Assembly: GCA_036787955.1 (NCBI GenBank)
Contig: DAIQOI010000012.1
Location: 1-64,000 of the forward strand
Origin: UBA2336 sp036787955
Lineage (GTDB): Bacteria > Bacteroidota > Bacteroidia > Cytophagales > Cyclobacteriaceae
Length of the DNA: 64,000 nt
Reading direction: 5' to 3'
Below the pieces are notes generated by a model, which ran no database searches, was not told the DNA's origin, and worked only from the letters and a program-made list of their open reading frames with translations. Both the position numbers and the translations under genes were made by a program. Shown piece by piece: positions 1 through 6,983 of the stretch (positions are counted from its first letter, which is position 1; every line of letters starts with the position of its first letter).

Positions 1-160
1 GGCAACAGGGTACAAATACCATGTAAGAAAATCAGTGAGATTGATTTGTAAAATTTATAACAGGTTAGTTACTTCGTTATAACATTTACTCCTGCACGCC
101 TCACCAGTCAGTCACCCGAGAGGGTAACTGGTTAAGTGCTCCGGAGGGGGTGGGTGGATA
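1..160 (+). repeat. Copy 1 of a 160-bp direct repeat upstream of a Cys-rich peptide gene
   Basis: This stretch matches 4653-4812 over 160 bp with no gaps and, by my count, six mismatches. Five of these fall in the AT-rich half between about positions 56 and 89; only one falls in the last 70 bp. The conserved half is GC-rich in an AT-rich area. It contains a hairpin, 103-132: ACCC (114-117), loop GAGA (118-121, a GNRA form), GGGT (122-125), with outer pairing of CAGT or ACCAGT to ACTGGT. A purine-rich tract (143-158) follows, and the peptide start codon lies 18 nt after the repeat. It looks like a shared 5' leader or control element. No protein-coding role is visible. The copy begins exactly at the window edge, so it may extend further left. 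Confidence 0.85.
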
Positions 161-177
161 CATAATTTGAAAATCTT

Positions 178-384
178 ATGAAAAACAAACTTAAAGGATT
201 TTTGATTTTAGCAACTGCAGCAACCATTTTTGCAATGGTATTACTCCCTTTTTCCGGTAAATCACAGGGAAGCTGTTATTACATCCGGTTTTCGTGCTGG
301 TTTAAGCCCGATGATAAGTGCATTTGGAATGGTAATGACTGTGGATTGAAAGATCCGTGTGGAGGCGGACATGAAATAGAATAG
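178..384 (+). CDS. Small exported Cys-rich peptide 1
   Basis: This 68-residue protein has a basic start, a hydrophobic segment (about 7-25) that reads as a signal peptide or anchor, and a Cys-rich tail with C33, C40, C48, C55 and C61. The last four follow C-x7-C-x6-C-x5-C-G, the same spacing as the peptide at 3031-3234. Key shared residues are a P two before D in the first gap and DP before the last Cys. Size, layout and the neighbouring propeller lipoproteins recall the NVEALA-type small proteins of Bacteroides, but the NVEALA motif itself is absent, so membership is not claimed. The disulfide-rich tail is probably periplasmic or extracellular. Function unknown. Confidence 0.75.
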   Translation: MKNKLKGFLILATAATIFAMVLLPFSGKSQGSCYYIRFSCWFKPDDKCIWNGNDCGLKDPCGGGHEIE

Positions 385-394
385 CGATCCGATT

Positions 395-440
395 AATTCA
401 ACGGGTTGTTACAATAAACACTTGTGAAGCCCGTTGAATT
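395..440 (+). other. 11-bp perfect inverted repeat between peptide 1 and the DUF4221 gene
   Basis: Positions 395-405 (AATTCAACGGG) are perfectly complementary to 430-440, with a 24-nt spacer. No T-run follows, so it is a weak candidate for an intrinsic terminator. It could be a stem that uncouples expression of the peptide from the downstream lipoprotein. It also overlaps the possible GTG start at 424, which is one reason for placing the lipoprotein start at 457. Confidence 0.5.
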
Positions 441-456
441 TACCTGTTTCTGGGTT

Positions 457-1644
457 ATGAAAATTTTATTCAACATAATCCTTATCAGTTGCCTGTTTAT
501 TTTTTACATTTTTTCCCGCTGCACAAGTAAGGAACAAGCCGGGCACATTCAGGAAATTAAAAGATCACCTATACATGCAGGTTTAGAGCTTGTTGATACC
601 TTAATATTACCCGTTGACTCGGTTACACAAAGCCAGCACTACTATGATCAGCTTATTGAGTACAACGGGTCGGTTCATTATTTGATTTACAATTCGCATA
701 CTTCCAGGCTGTACGGGTATAATTTATCGGAGGAAAAACTATCCTTTACCATACAGTTCCCCATCGATGGCCCGAACAGTATTGATAATCCTGGCAGGTT
801 TTATTTTCATAATGATGACTCGATATTTTTTATCTATTCAGAGCAACTGAATACAGTAAAGATTTACAATAAGAAAGGCGCCTTGGTAAGGCGCATTAAT
901 TCGGCCTTGCCAACGGACAAAGAAGATTACTGGGGCACCAATGAATTGTTTTACGAGTTTGCCTATTACCCGCAAACAAAATCTGTGGGCTTCTGGATTT
1001 ACAGCGGAATCCTCGAAAACAAATCGGCCCAGCGCACCATGATGCATTGCCGGTATGACATTTACTCTGAGACGGCCAGGGTTTTTGGTGAACTGCCCTA
1101 CGCATTTCTCAGCACAAATTATTTTCCGAATGTGTACCTGAACGGATATTCAACCCCAACTCAGTTTATCGTGTATTTCCTGCCGTCACATGAGGTTCAG
1201 GTTTATGATCATTCAGGAAAGATTTTACGCAGACTGAAAATTAAAAGCCGCTACATGCCTGAAATAGTCCCCGGGTTTATTGTTAAGGAGGGTGATAAAC
1301 CCGATGTGGAAGAGGAACAACGATATAACCTGAAGCATCCGTTTTATGTAAAAATGTTTTCAAACGAAGATGGCTCTTTACATTATAGAGTAGTAAAACA
1401 TGCAGCCGACTTGAAATATCCGGACGGGAAACGAAGAAACTTTTACGACAGGCCGTTTTCGGTTATGATTTTGGATAAAGATTTTAATCTCATAGATGAA
1501 GTTCCGTTAGACGGGAAAACCTATGACTTTTTTCAAAGCTTTGCCTGGACGGATAAGTTGTATATCAGCTTGAATAATCCGTTGAATCCAGCCTTTAGTG
1601 ATGACAAAATGCAATTGGCGGTATTTCAAATTCAGCCGAAATGA
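457..1644 (+). CDS. DUF4221-like beta-propeller lipoprotein 1
   Basis: This 395-residue exported protein resembles the DUF4221 family of Bacteroidota. It has a hydrophobic N-terminus ending in FSRC, a poor lipobox, then repeated short beta-rich segments (HYYDQL, SIFFIY, KMFSNEDG, FSVMILDKD) as expected for a propeller. The family-typical EGPxGIG turn is altered to DGPNSID here. It is strongly similar to the protein at 3248-4465 across its whole length, including the C-terminal FYDRPFSV and SLNNPLN blocks, so the two are duplicates. An in-frame GTG at 424 exists, but ATG 457 gives the signal peptide directly. Its last four bases overlap the next gene. No catalytic residues are recognisable; a binding or receptor role is an inference. 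Confidence 0.8.
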   Translation: MKILFNIILISCLFIFYIFSRCTSKEQAGHIQEIKRSPIHAGLELVDTLILPVDSVTQSQHYYDQLIEYNGSVHYLIYNSHTSRLYGYNLSEEKLSFTIQFPIDGPNSIDNPGRFYFHNDDSIFFIYSEQLNTVKIYNKKGALVRRINSALPTDKEDYWGTNELFYEFAYYPQTKSVGFWIYSGILENKSAQRTMMHCRYDIYSETARVFGELPYAFLSTNYFPNVYLNGYSTPTQFIVYFLPSHEVQVYDHSGKILRRLKIKSRYMPEIVPGFIVKEGDKPDVEEEQRYNLKHPFYVKMFSNEDGSLHYRVVKHAADLKYPDGKRRNFYDRPFSVMILDKDFNLIDEVPLDGKTYDFFQSFAWTDKLYISLNNPLNPAFSDDKMQLAVFQIQPK

Positions 1645-2108
1645 AACAGTTTGTTTTTTGCCTCGGAATTCTTCTCGGTGTTTCCTGCAACAATGCAGCG
1701 GATAAAGGTTTGGCATACAGACATGGGGAAGAACTCAATTTATATCTGCACGAAGTTCATCGCTTTCAATTTCCGGATCACAACAAAGCTTACCTTTTGG
1801 TAATACCCGTTGGGGGGTGTTCTAACTGCATAGAGGCAGCTTTTGAACTGGCACAACAATATATTCATCGAACCGACTTTTATGTTTTGATTACCGCAAA
1901 TACCAAGAAGGATTTTATCCCCTACAGAAGCTATATGCAACAACTTTCCTCAAATACCCTGGTTGATTCAACCGGAAAAGATAATCATTATGACCTGGGA
2001 ATATTTGGTCCAGTACTTTTTACATCAGAGTCGGGAAGGATTCATCAATTTACCGAACTTAATCTGCAAAATATAAAAACAGTGTTTTATGAAAACTTTG
2101 GGTATTAG
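1641..2108 (+). CDS. Lipoprotein with a thioredoxin-like CxxC motif
   Basis: This 155-residue protein carries a clear lipoprotein signal (LLGVSC, Cys16). A hydrophobic strand leads into GGCSNC, giving C60-S-N-C63, which is where a thioredoxin fold would place its redox pair. The rest (beta-alpha-beta texture, an FGPVLF segment late in the protein that may supply the cis-proline loop) fits a small thioredoxin-like domain, but similarity is only by pattern. Start ATG overlaps the stop of the DUF4221 gene (ATGA), and its end overlaps the next gene by 20 bp, so the three are translationally coupled. Next to Cys-rich exported peptides it may make, break or shuffle their disulfides; that is an inference. 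Confidence 0.65.
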   Translation: MKQFVFCLGILLGVSCNNAADKGLAYRHGEELNLYLHEVHRFQFPDHNKAYLLVIPVGGCSNCIEAAFELAQQYIHRTDFYVLITANTKKDFIPYRSYMQQLSSNTLVDSTGKDNHYDLGIFGPVLFTSESGRIHQFTELNLQNIKTVFYENFGY

Positions 2109-3024
2109 TTATGCAATTCAATGCTTTTGTTACATAGCGATTGCCCAGGTCGATCTTGAAAAGCATCTGGTCTACCATAACAAAAATCAGGAAATAGAAT
2201 ACATCTATTTCTTTGATGAGCACTATAAGATAGTCCGGGGGCCGCAGAAAGCTCCGGGTCCGTTGCCGGTTTATCTGATGAACCAGCATAACCTGATTGT
2301 TGATACGCTGGACAAAAAATTGCTGCCGGAAATTTTATTGTTCGCCTATCCAAACAAGGTTTTTATTTCCAGCATGGAAGATTTCTGGAATATTCTGATT
2401 GAGGATGAAAGATTAAAAATTAAGTCGAGGGAATTTACCACAAAATGGAACAAAGAAATTGCGGGTGAACCGAAGGTTTGGAAGCGGGTAACAATAGAAG
2501 GCCGGTCCATTGGTTTACAGGGCAGAACAACAGTGGTTTACTACGACAGTCTTTCAAACACTTACAGGCATCTGATATCGGAGCGGAAACCGGCAAAAAA
2601 AATCAGTAACCAAAGGATGTTAAATGTGAACTACTTTTATATGCCGGGATATTTAATTATCTCAATTATACCTTATCAAAGTGTTTTCAGGGTTTCACTT
2701 TCAGACCTGCATACCACCGAATTCCATTTCCCTGATTTGACAAACAGCACGTGGTATTACTTTTTTGATCACATAACAAAACGGGAATTTGCTGTTCGTG
2801 AGATTAAAAATAAATTTTCATTGTATGAGCTATTTCAGAATGGTGATTTACGATATGTAACTGAGTTAGTAACTTTCCCTATGGCAGTTGTAAGCAATCA
2901 TGTTCATTACGCAATCAAAAATCATGATGGCACAAGTCACTATCTCGTTCCGATATTGTTTGAAGAACAAATGAGAAAAGAACGGGATTATTTCAAACTG
3001 GAGGAAATTATCATTAAAAATTGA
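2089..3024 (+). CDS. Exported protein of unknown family in the peptide/propeller cassette
   Basis: A 311-residue protein starting inside the preceding gene. It has a signal-like N-terminus (residues 1-19, ending in AIAQ) and then mostly short beta-strand-like segments rich in Tyr and Phe (YIYFFDEHY, NVNYFYMPGY, STWYYFFDH). That texture, and its place between DUF4221 genes, suggests another beta-propeller-like or beta-rich surface protein. I do not recognise a family, and there are no visible metal-binding or catalytic motifs. The next peptide gene starts 6 bp after its stop. Confidence 0.65.
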   Translation: MKTLGISYAIQCFCYIAIAQVDLEKHLVYHNKNQEIEYIYFFDEHYKIVRGPQKAPGPLPVYLMNQHNLIVDTLDKKLLPEILLFAYPNKVFISSMEDFWNILIEDERLKIKSREFTTKWNKEIAGEPKVWKRVTIEGRSIGLQGRTTVVYYDSLSNTYRHLISERKPAKKISNQRMLNVNYFYMPGYLIISIIPYQSVFRVSLSDLHTTEFHFPDLTNSTWYYFFDHITKREFAVREIKNKFSLYELFQNGDLRYVTELVTFPMAVVSNHVHYAIKNHDGTSHYLVPILFEEQMRKERDYFKLEEIIIKN

Positions 3025-3030
3025 AAAACG

Positions 3031-3234
3031 ATGAAAAAAATTTTATTGGGCATTGTACTTTGCATGCTGCTTTTTGCTGGCATTCTAACGCTACATAAGA
3101 ATTATGTAAAAGCTGAACCTGGCCCTTTTCACAAGAAGCGGGAGTGTCTTTTTAGGCCAGACCTGAAATGTGCCGGTGCCGGTACAGATTGCGTTTTCGA
3201 AGACCCCTGTGGCAATGGTTCTGCAGATATGTAG
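3031..3234 (+). CDS. Small exported Cys-rich peptide 2
   Basis: A 67-residue paralogue of the peptide at 178-384. It has a basic start and hydrophobic segment (about 4-21), then a tail with C39, C47, C54 and C60 in exactly the same C-x7-C-x6-C-x5-C-G spacing; the first Cys of peptide 1 (C33) is missing here. Conserved tail positions include F-x-P-D before the second Cys and DPCG at the end. It sits 6 bp after one gene and 13 bp before the second DUF4221 gene, so it is transcribed with them. No copy of the 160-bp leader element precedes it. Function unknown. Confidence 0.75.
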   Translation: MKKILLGIVLCMLLFAGILTLHKNYVKAEPGPFHKKRECLFRPDLKCAGAGTDCVFEDPCGNGSADM

Positions 3235-3247
3235 TTTTTCTCAGTGA

Positions 3248-4465
3248 ATGAGGCTGATTAAATCTTTTAACGGATTTCCTTGGCCGTTAATTGCGACCTC
3301 AGTTTCACTTATGTACATTATTTCTCAGCTGTCGGCTTGCAAGTACAAGGCGAACCGGCATTATTATCTCCAGGCTTGTGGTAAGTCAGTTGAAAATTCA
3401 ACTTTGGTTTTAACAGATACGTTACGCCTGAAAGTTGACTCCGTCACATCATCACAGCATTATTATGATCAGCTTCAAATTATTAACGGTAAGCCCCATT
3501 ACTTGATCATGAATTTAAACTTCGGGATTATTTATGTTTATGATTTAGAGGCGAAGAAGACTATACATAAAATTCATTTTCAGAAAGAAGGACCGGAAGG
3601 TATTGGTGCACCCCACCGGTTCTACTATCATAATAATGACTCAATATTTTTTATCTACTATGAATATTTTAAAAAGATACTGCTTTATAATGGCGCAGGT
3701 AACAGAATTAATTCCTGGCAAATTGAACTCCCCTCTCCTTATGAATCAAATTGGCTAAACGGAGATCTTTTTTATGAATTTAAATTCAACGCCAAGGAAA
3801 AAACAGTAGGTTTCTGGATTTCGTATGGCATGGTTCATTGGAAATCATATCCTGAAACAGTTGTACAGTGCCGCTATAATATTGTAGAGAATACATTTCG
3901 ATTTTTTGGGGAATTGCCTTATGAACTTCTTAGTCAAAACTACTATCCTCATAATTATATAAATGGTTATACTGCTGTTGAAAAATTTATTTGCTATTAT
4001 CTTCCCTCACATGAAGTTCAGGTTTATAATAACAAAGAAATTTTGCCTGAGAGAAGAATTAAGATAAAAAGCAGGTTTTTGCCTGAGGTAATTCCGCCTT
4101 TAATTGCAGGTAGTGAAAATCCATCACTGCAGGAAGAGCATAATTATAATCTGGAAAATGGATTTTATGTGAAAATGTTTTCTAATGAAGAAGGAACATA
4201 TCACTACCGCATAGTAAAGCATCCGGTAAAAACGCGGTATGCCGATGGCAGAGCACGTAACTTTTATGATAAACCTTTTTCGGTGATGCTGTTGGATAAA
4301 GATTTGAACCAGATTGAAGAAATAGCGTTTGCAGGCGGACAATATGATTTTTTTCACAGTATTGCCTATGCCAACAAACTTTATCTAAGCCTGAATAATC
4401 CGCTAAACGCAATATTTAGTGATGAGGAAATAATCTTTGCGGTTTATGAGGTGCGGAGACATTGA
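3248..4465 (+). CDS. DUF4221-like beta-propeller lipoprotein 2
   Basis: This 405-residue protein has a good lipobox (QLSAC, Cys31) after an N-terminal hydrophobic stretch, then the DUF4221-type body with the turn KEGPEGIG. It parallels the 457-1644 product nearly throughout: VDSVT-SQHYYDQL early, HNNDSIFFIYY, LPSHEVQVYN in the middle, and FYDKPFSVMLLDKD near the end. The two therefore arose by duplication together with their peptide genes. Likely anchored in the outer membrane or facing the periplasm. No active-site residues are evident. It ends the first transcription unit; 187 bp of non-coding DNA follow before the second 160-bp element. Confidence 0.82.
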   Translation: MRLIKSFNGFPWPLIATSVSLMYIISQLSACKYKANRHYYLQACGKSVENSTLVLTDTLRLKVDSVTSSQHYYDQLQIINGKPHYLIMNLNFGIIYVYDLEAKKTIHKIHFQKEGPEGIGAPHRFYYHNNDSIFFIYYEYFKKILLYNGAGNRINSWQIELPSPYESNWLNGDLFYEFKFNAKEKTVGFWISYGMVHWKSYPETVVQCRYNIVENTFRFFGELPYELLSQNYYPHNYINGYTAVEKFICYYLPSHEVQVYNNKEILPERRIKIKSRFLPEVIPPLIAGSENPSLQEEHNYNLENGFYVKMFSNEEGTYHYRIVKHPVKTRYADGRARNFYDKPFSVMLLDKDLNQIEEIAFAGGQYDFFHSIAYANKLYLSLNNPLNAIFSDEEIIFAVYEVRRH

Positions 4466-4652
4466 TGAATAGATTTTTTAAAGAGTAAACTTTCGGACAC
4501 TGCACGGATGAAGTAGAGTAAGATGTCGAAGGCCTGTTGCGGCAAATGAGAAAAATTTTTCCATGCCTGATGTAAGATTTTCTCCTGTTTTGTAACATTT
4601 TTCCTGTGTGTGTGGATCCTCTCAAAGAGCCGAAAAATGCAGATTTTCATCC
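4466..4652 (+). other. Intergenic stretch before the second 160-bp element
   Basis: AT-rich non-coding DNA between the DUF4221 gene and the repeat. I see no ORF with a plausible start, no strong hairpin with a T-run, and no exact TAnnTTTG element. Together with the repeat it forms a 368-bp gene-free interval. Confidence 0.5.
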
Positions 4653-4812
4653 GGCAACAGGGTACAAATACCATGTAAGAAAATCAGTGAGATTGATTTG
4701 TAAAATTCATAACAGGTTATTTACTTGGTCATAACATTCACTCCTGCACGCCTCACCAGTCAGTCACCCGAGAGGGTAACTGGTTAAGCGCTCCGGAGGG
4801 GGTGGGTGGATA
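4653..4812 (+). repeat. Copy 2 of the 160-bp direct repeat upstream of a Cys-rich peptide gene
   Basis: Collinear with 1-160 at a constant offset of 4652, with about six substitutions and no gaps. The GNRA-loop hairpin lies at 4755-4784 and is unchanged between the copies. Again the element ends about 20 bp before the start of a small Cys-rich peptide gene (ATG 4834). The same position relative to two different peptide genes argues for a control or leader function rather than a random duplication, though recent duplication of the cassette front would also explain it. Confidence 0.85.
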
Positions 4813-4833
4813 TTATTGAATATTAGAATTAAT

Positions 4834-5032
4834 ATGAAACTCAGGAGTTTTGTTTCAATGTTTTTTGTTCGTTTTTACACTGATTATTCAGGCTTACCCT
4901 GATTGTCCTCCGACTAACTGTCAGACTGATTGCGGAGATCGCGGAGAAGGATGTATGATTGTGCAGTACGATGAAAACGGAAAAATTTGTTCAGTTACCT
5001 ACTGCATCGGAAAGAGGGGTGCAATTGAATAA
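4834..5032 (+). pseudogene. Small exported Cys-rich peptide 3, probably frameshifted at its 5' end
   Basis: The reading frame that encodes the Cys-rich tail begins only at TTG 4850, giving 60 residues with a hydrophobic start (to about residue 16) and then C19, C24, C28, C35, C47 and C52. The expected ATG (4834), placed like that of peptide 1 after the repeat, opens MKLRSF but is one base out of frame and stops soon after. One extra T in the run at 4848-4851 would join MKLRSF to the hydrophobic segment. Either the gene has lost a base, it uses TTG without a basic n-region, or the assembly has a homopolymer error. The Cys spacing differs from peptides 1 and 2. Confidence 0.55.
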
Positions 5033-5120
5033 TTTTTTGAGATTCAGGGAGAAAATGCTGAGGATTCAACTCTTTATTTTCTCCTTCAAGTTGGTTTATT
5101 TATAGAGAGTTACTGTATTT

Positions 5121-6185
5121 ATGATTAGACTACTCTCTTTAGTATTTGCACTTTTTGTGTGGTCCTGCAACAAAAGTCAGAAGTTAAGTTTTCCACATAG
5201 TAAGCAATTTAGCGTAAAGGATTTTAAAAAAGAAGATTATCTGCATGGTGAAATACTTGATTTGGGATTGCTTGTATCGCCCATAAGCATTTTTTGTAAC
5301 AACTCGAACTTGTTTGTTTATCAGGCAGGCCAGGATACCCTACTTACTGTTTACAGCACAAGGGAAAATTATAAAAAAATGGGTAGAGCTATTTCACAGG
5401 GCATGGGCCCGGGTGAATTGATGACGGTAAACAGAATGGATTTTAATTCGGATGGATCATTCTGGGTTCATGATGTAATGGGTGGGCAATTGAAAAAATT
5501 TCAGCTCCTTTTAAATGACGGAAAGCTCGATGTTAAGGTTTTAGATCATATAAAAATACCAGGCACGGCTTTGAATGCTGTTTACCTGAATTCTGATTTA
5601 ATTATTACCACAACAAGGGAGATAGTTCCTCCAACCCGGTTCTCTATATATGATAAATTGGGTCGAATTACCGAACAAAAAGGCGCATATCCATACTACG
5701 GAACAGAGATTCCGGTATCTGTTGCAGTTGAAGTATTTAGTGCATGGGCAGCAGCTCATCCGTTAAAAAACAAATTTGTTTTGGCCTACGAATACACCGA
5801 TTTACTTGAGTTTTATGATTCGACAGCAACATTAATTAAAAGACTACACGGTCCGGATCATTTTTTTCCGGTATTCGAACTAAAACAGAGAGGTAATTAT
5901 CCGGTAATGAAAAGGTTGTATGATAAGACGAAGTATGCATATCCGGTTAAGCCTGTTGGGGGGGATGAAATGATATGTTTTTTATATGCGGATGGTAAAA
6001 CGGTGCCGAAAGGGGATGATGAGGCCGATCACTTCAATAAGGTAATTTTTACCGATTGGAATGGAAATCCTTTGGCTCTGTATGAGCTCAATAAGAAGAT
6101 TATATCTATAGCTGTAGATTGGACTGCACGGAAAATTTATGGATTGAACAGAAATGAGGCTAAGGTTTTCGCTTTCTCTTTTTAA
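5121..6185 (+). CDS. BF3164-like six-bladed beta-propeller lipoprotein
   Basis: This 354-residue lipoprotein (signal ending FVWSC, Cys16) carries GMGPGEL at 94-100, the hallmark turn of the BF3164/TolB-like six-bladed propeller lipoproteins of Bacteroidota. Blade-like repeats follow (SFWVHDVMG, FSIYDKLGR, LLEFYDSTA, IYGLNRNEA). In this phylum such proteins often sit beside small NVEALA-type peptides, and here it directly follows peptide 3. It differs clearly from the DUF4221 proteins in the same island. Role unknown; probably a binding or sensing protein at the outer membrane. The broken DUF4221-like gene starts 8-44 bp downstream. Confidence 0.8.
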   Translation: MIRLLSLVFALFVWSCNKSQKLSFPHSKQFSVKDFKKEDYLHGEILDLGLLVSPISIFCNNSNLFVYQAGQDTLLTVYSTRENYKKMGRAISQGMGPGELMTVNRMDFNSDGSFWVHDVMGGQLKKFQLLLNDGKLDVKVLDHIKIPGTALNAVYLNSDLIITTTREIVPPTRFSIYDKLGRITEQKGAYPYYGTEIPVSVAVEVFSAWAAAHPLKNKFVLAYEYTDLLEFYDSTATLIKRLHGPDHFFPVFELKQRGNYPVMKRLYDKTKYAYPVKPVGGDEMICFLYADGKTVPKGDDEADHFNKVIFTDWNGNPLALYELNKKIISIAVDWTARKIYGLNRNEAKVFAFSF

Positions 6186-6229
6186 AAACCTTCATGATAA
6201 GACATCAGTTGTCCTTTCTGGTAGCTCGA

Positions 6230-6960
6230 ATGAACTTCAAGGTTGGTGCAATTTTTGTAATAGCTCAGCTGGCTGTTGCCTGCAGTGAACCAAAGGAAAT
6301 CGCAGCAGGCAACTTTTTACCTGCATTAACATTGATTTCTGGCGGTTCAGATACGCTTCAATTAGATAGCAGAACACGAATTGCGGGTTCAGACATTCAT
6401 TTTCACCGTGAGGAGGATGTGGATTATCTTTTTTTACACGCCGGCTTTTCATTCGCAAGCATAGATATTTATAACTTTTCGGAAAGGAGATTTTTAAAAA
6501 GAATAAATCTTTCCAAAGAGGGTCCGAACGGTATAGGTTCACCTCCATCGGGTTTAGTGGTAAAATCGCTGGATACGCTGTTTCTTTTTTTTAATTTAGG
6601 TCAACGCTTGATTAGCATAGATGGCAGCGGAAATGTCCTTGAAAATTATGGCTCCATAATTAAATATGATCCCTAATTAAATATGATCCCTGGCAGCATG
6701 TTTATTATCGTTTTGTGATTCGGCCGGTTTCGGAACATCAGTATAAAAAACCAACGGATACCTGGAATAACATCGGTATAATCATTCTGGATGAATTTTT
6801 TAATTACAGAGGCGAATTTTTAATACCGGATAGATTCGACTGGTATCAGTCATTTATTGGGCCAAAAGGAATTTATTTTCTGGATAAGTCCTATTTATCA
6901 AAAACCGAAGATAAAGTAGTTTTCACTTTTTTCAAGGTAAGGCCACTTCATCAAAAGTGA
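6230..6960 (+). pseudogene. DUF4221-like lipoprotein gene broken by a 17-bp tandem duplication
   Basis: The first part encodes a lipoprotein signal (LAVAC) and the DUF4221 turn KEGPNGIGSP, then stops at TAA 6674-6676. The second part (to 6960) encodes the family's C-terminal end (GIIILDEFFNYRGEF, RFDWYQSF). Between them, 6658-6674 is repeated exactly at 6675-6691. Removing one 17-bp unit gives an uninterrupted frame, with YDP followed by WQHVYYRF, so the duplication is the direct cause of the break. Even repaired, the product would be about 237 residues against about 400 for its paralogues, so a central piece was also lost. An alternative ATG lies at 6194. Confidence 0.8.
6658..6691 (+). repeat. 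Perfect 17-bp tandem duplication inside the DUF4221-like pseudogene
   Basis: Two adjacent identical 17-bp units (6658-6674 and 6675-6691). As 17 is not a multiple of three, the second unit shifts the frame and introduces the TAA at 6674. Loss of one unit by slippage would restore the frame. Confidence 0.95.
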
Positions 6961-6983
6961 TCTGCTTGGCGATGAACCGGGTA

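Noticed and set aside
143..158. The purine tract GGAGGGGGTGGGTGGA as a ribosome-binding site
   Set aside because: It lies 20 or more bases from the start codon, too far for Shine-Dalgarno pairing, and this phylum rarely uses that pairing.
178..384. Assigning peptide 1 to the NVEALA family
   Set aside because: The N-V-E-A-L-A motif is absent; only size, hydrophobic start, Cys-rich tail and neighbours are similar.
1..4812. The 160-bp repeats as ends of an insertion sequence
   Set aside because: They are direct, not inverted, with no transposase between them and no visible target-site duplication.
4834..5032. Programmed frameshifting in peptide 3
   Set aside because: There is no clear slippery heptamer with a stimulatory structure; simple loss of one T or a TTG start explains it better.
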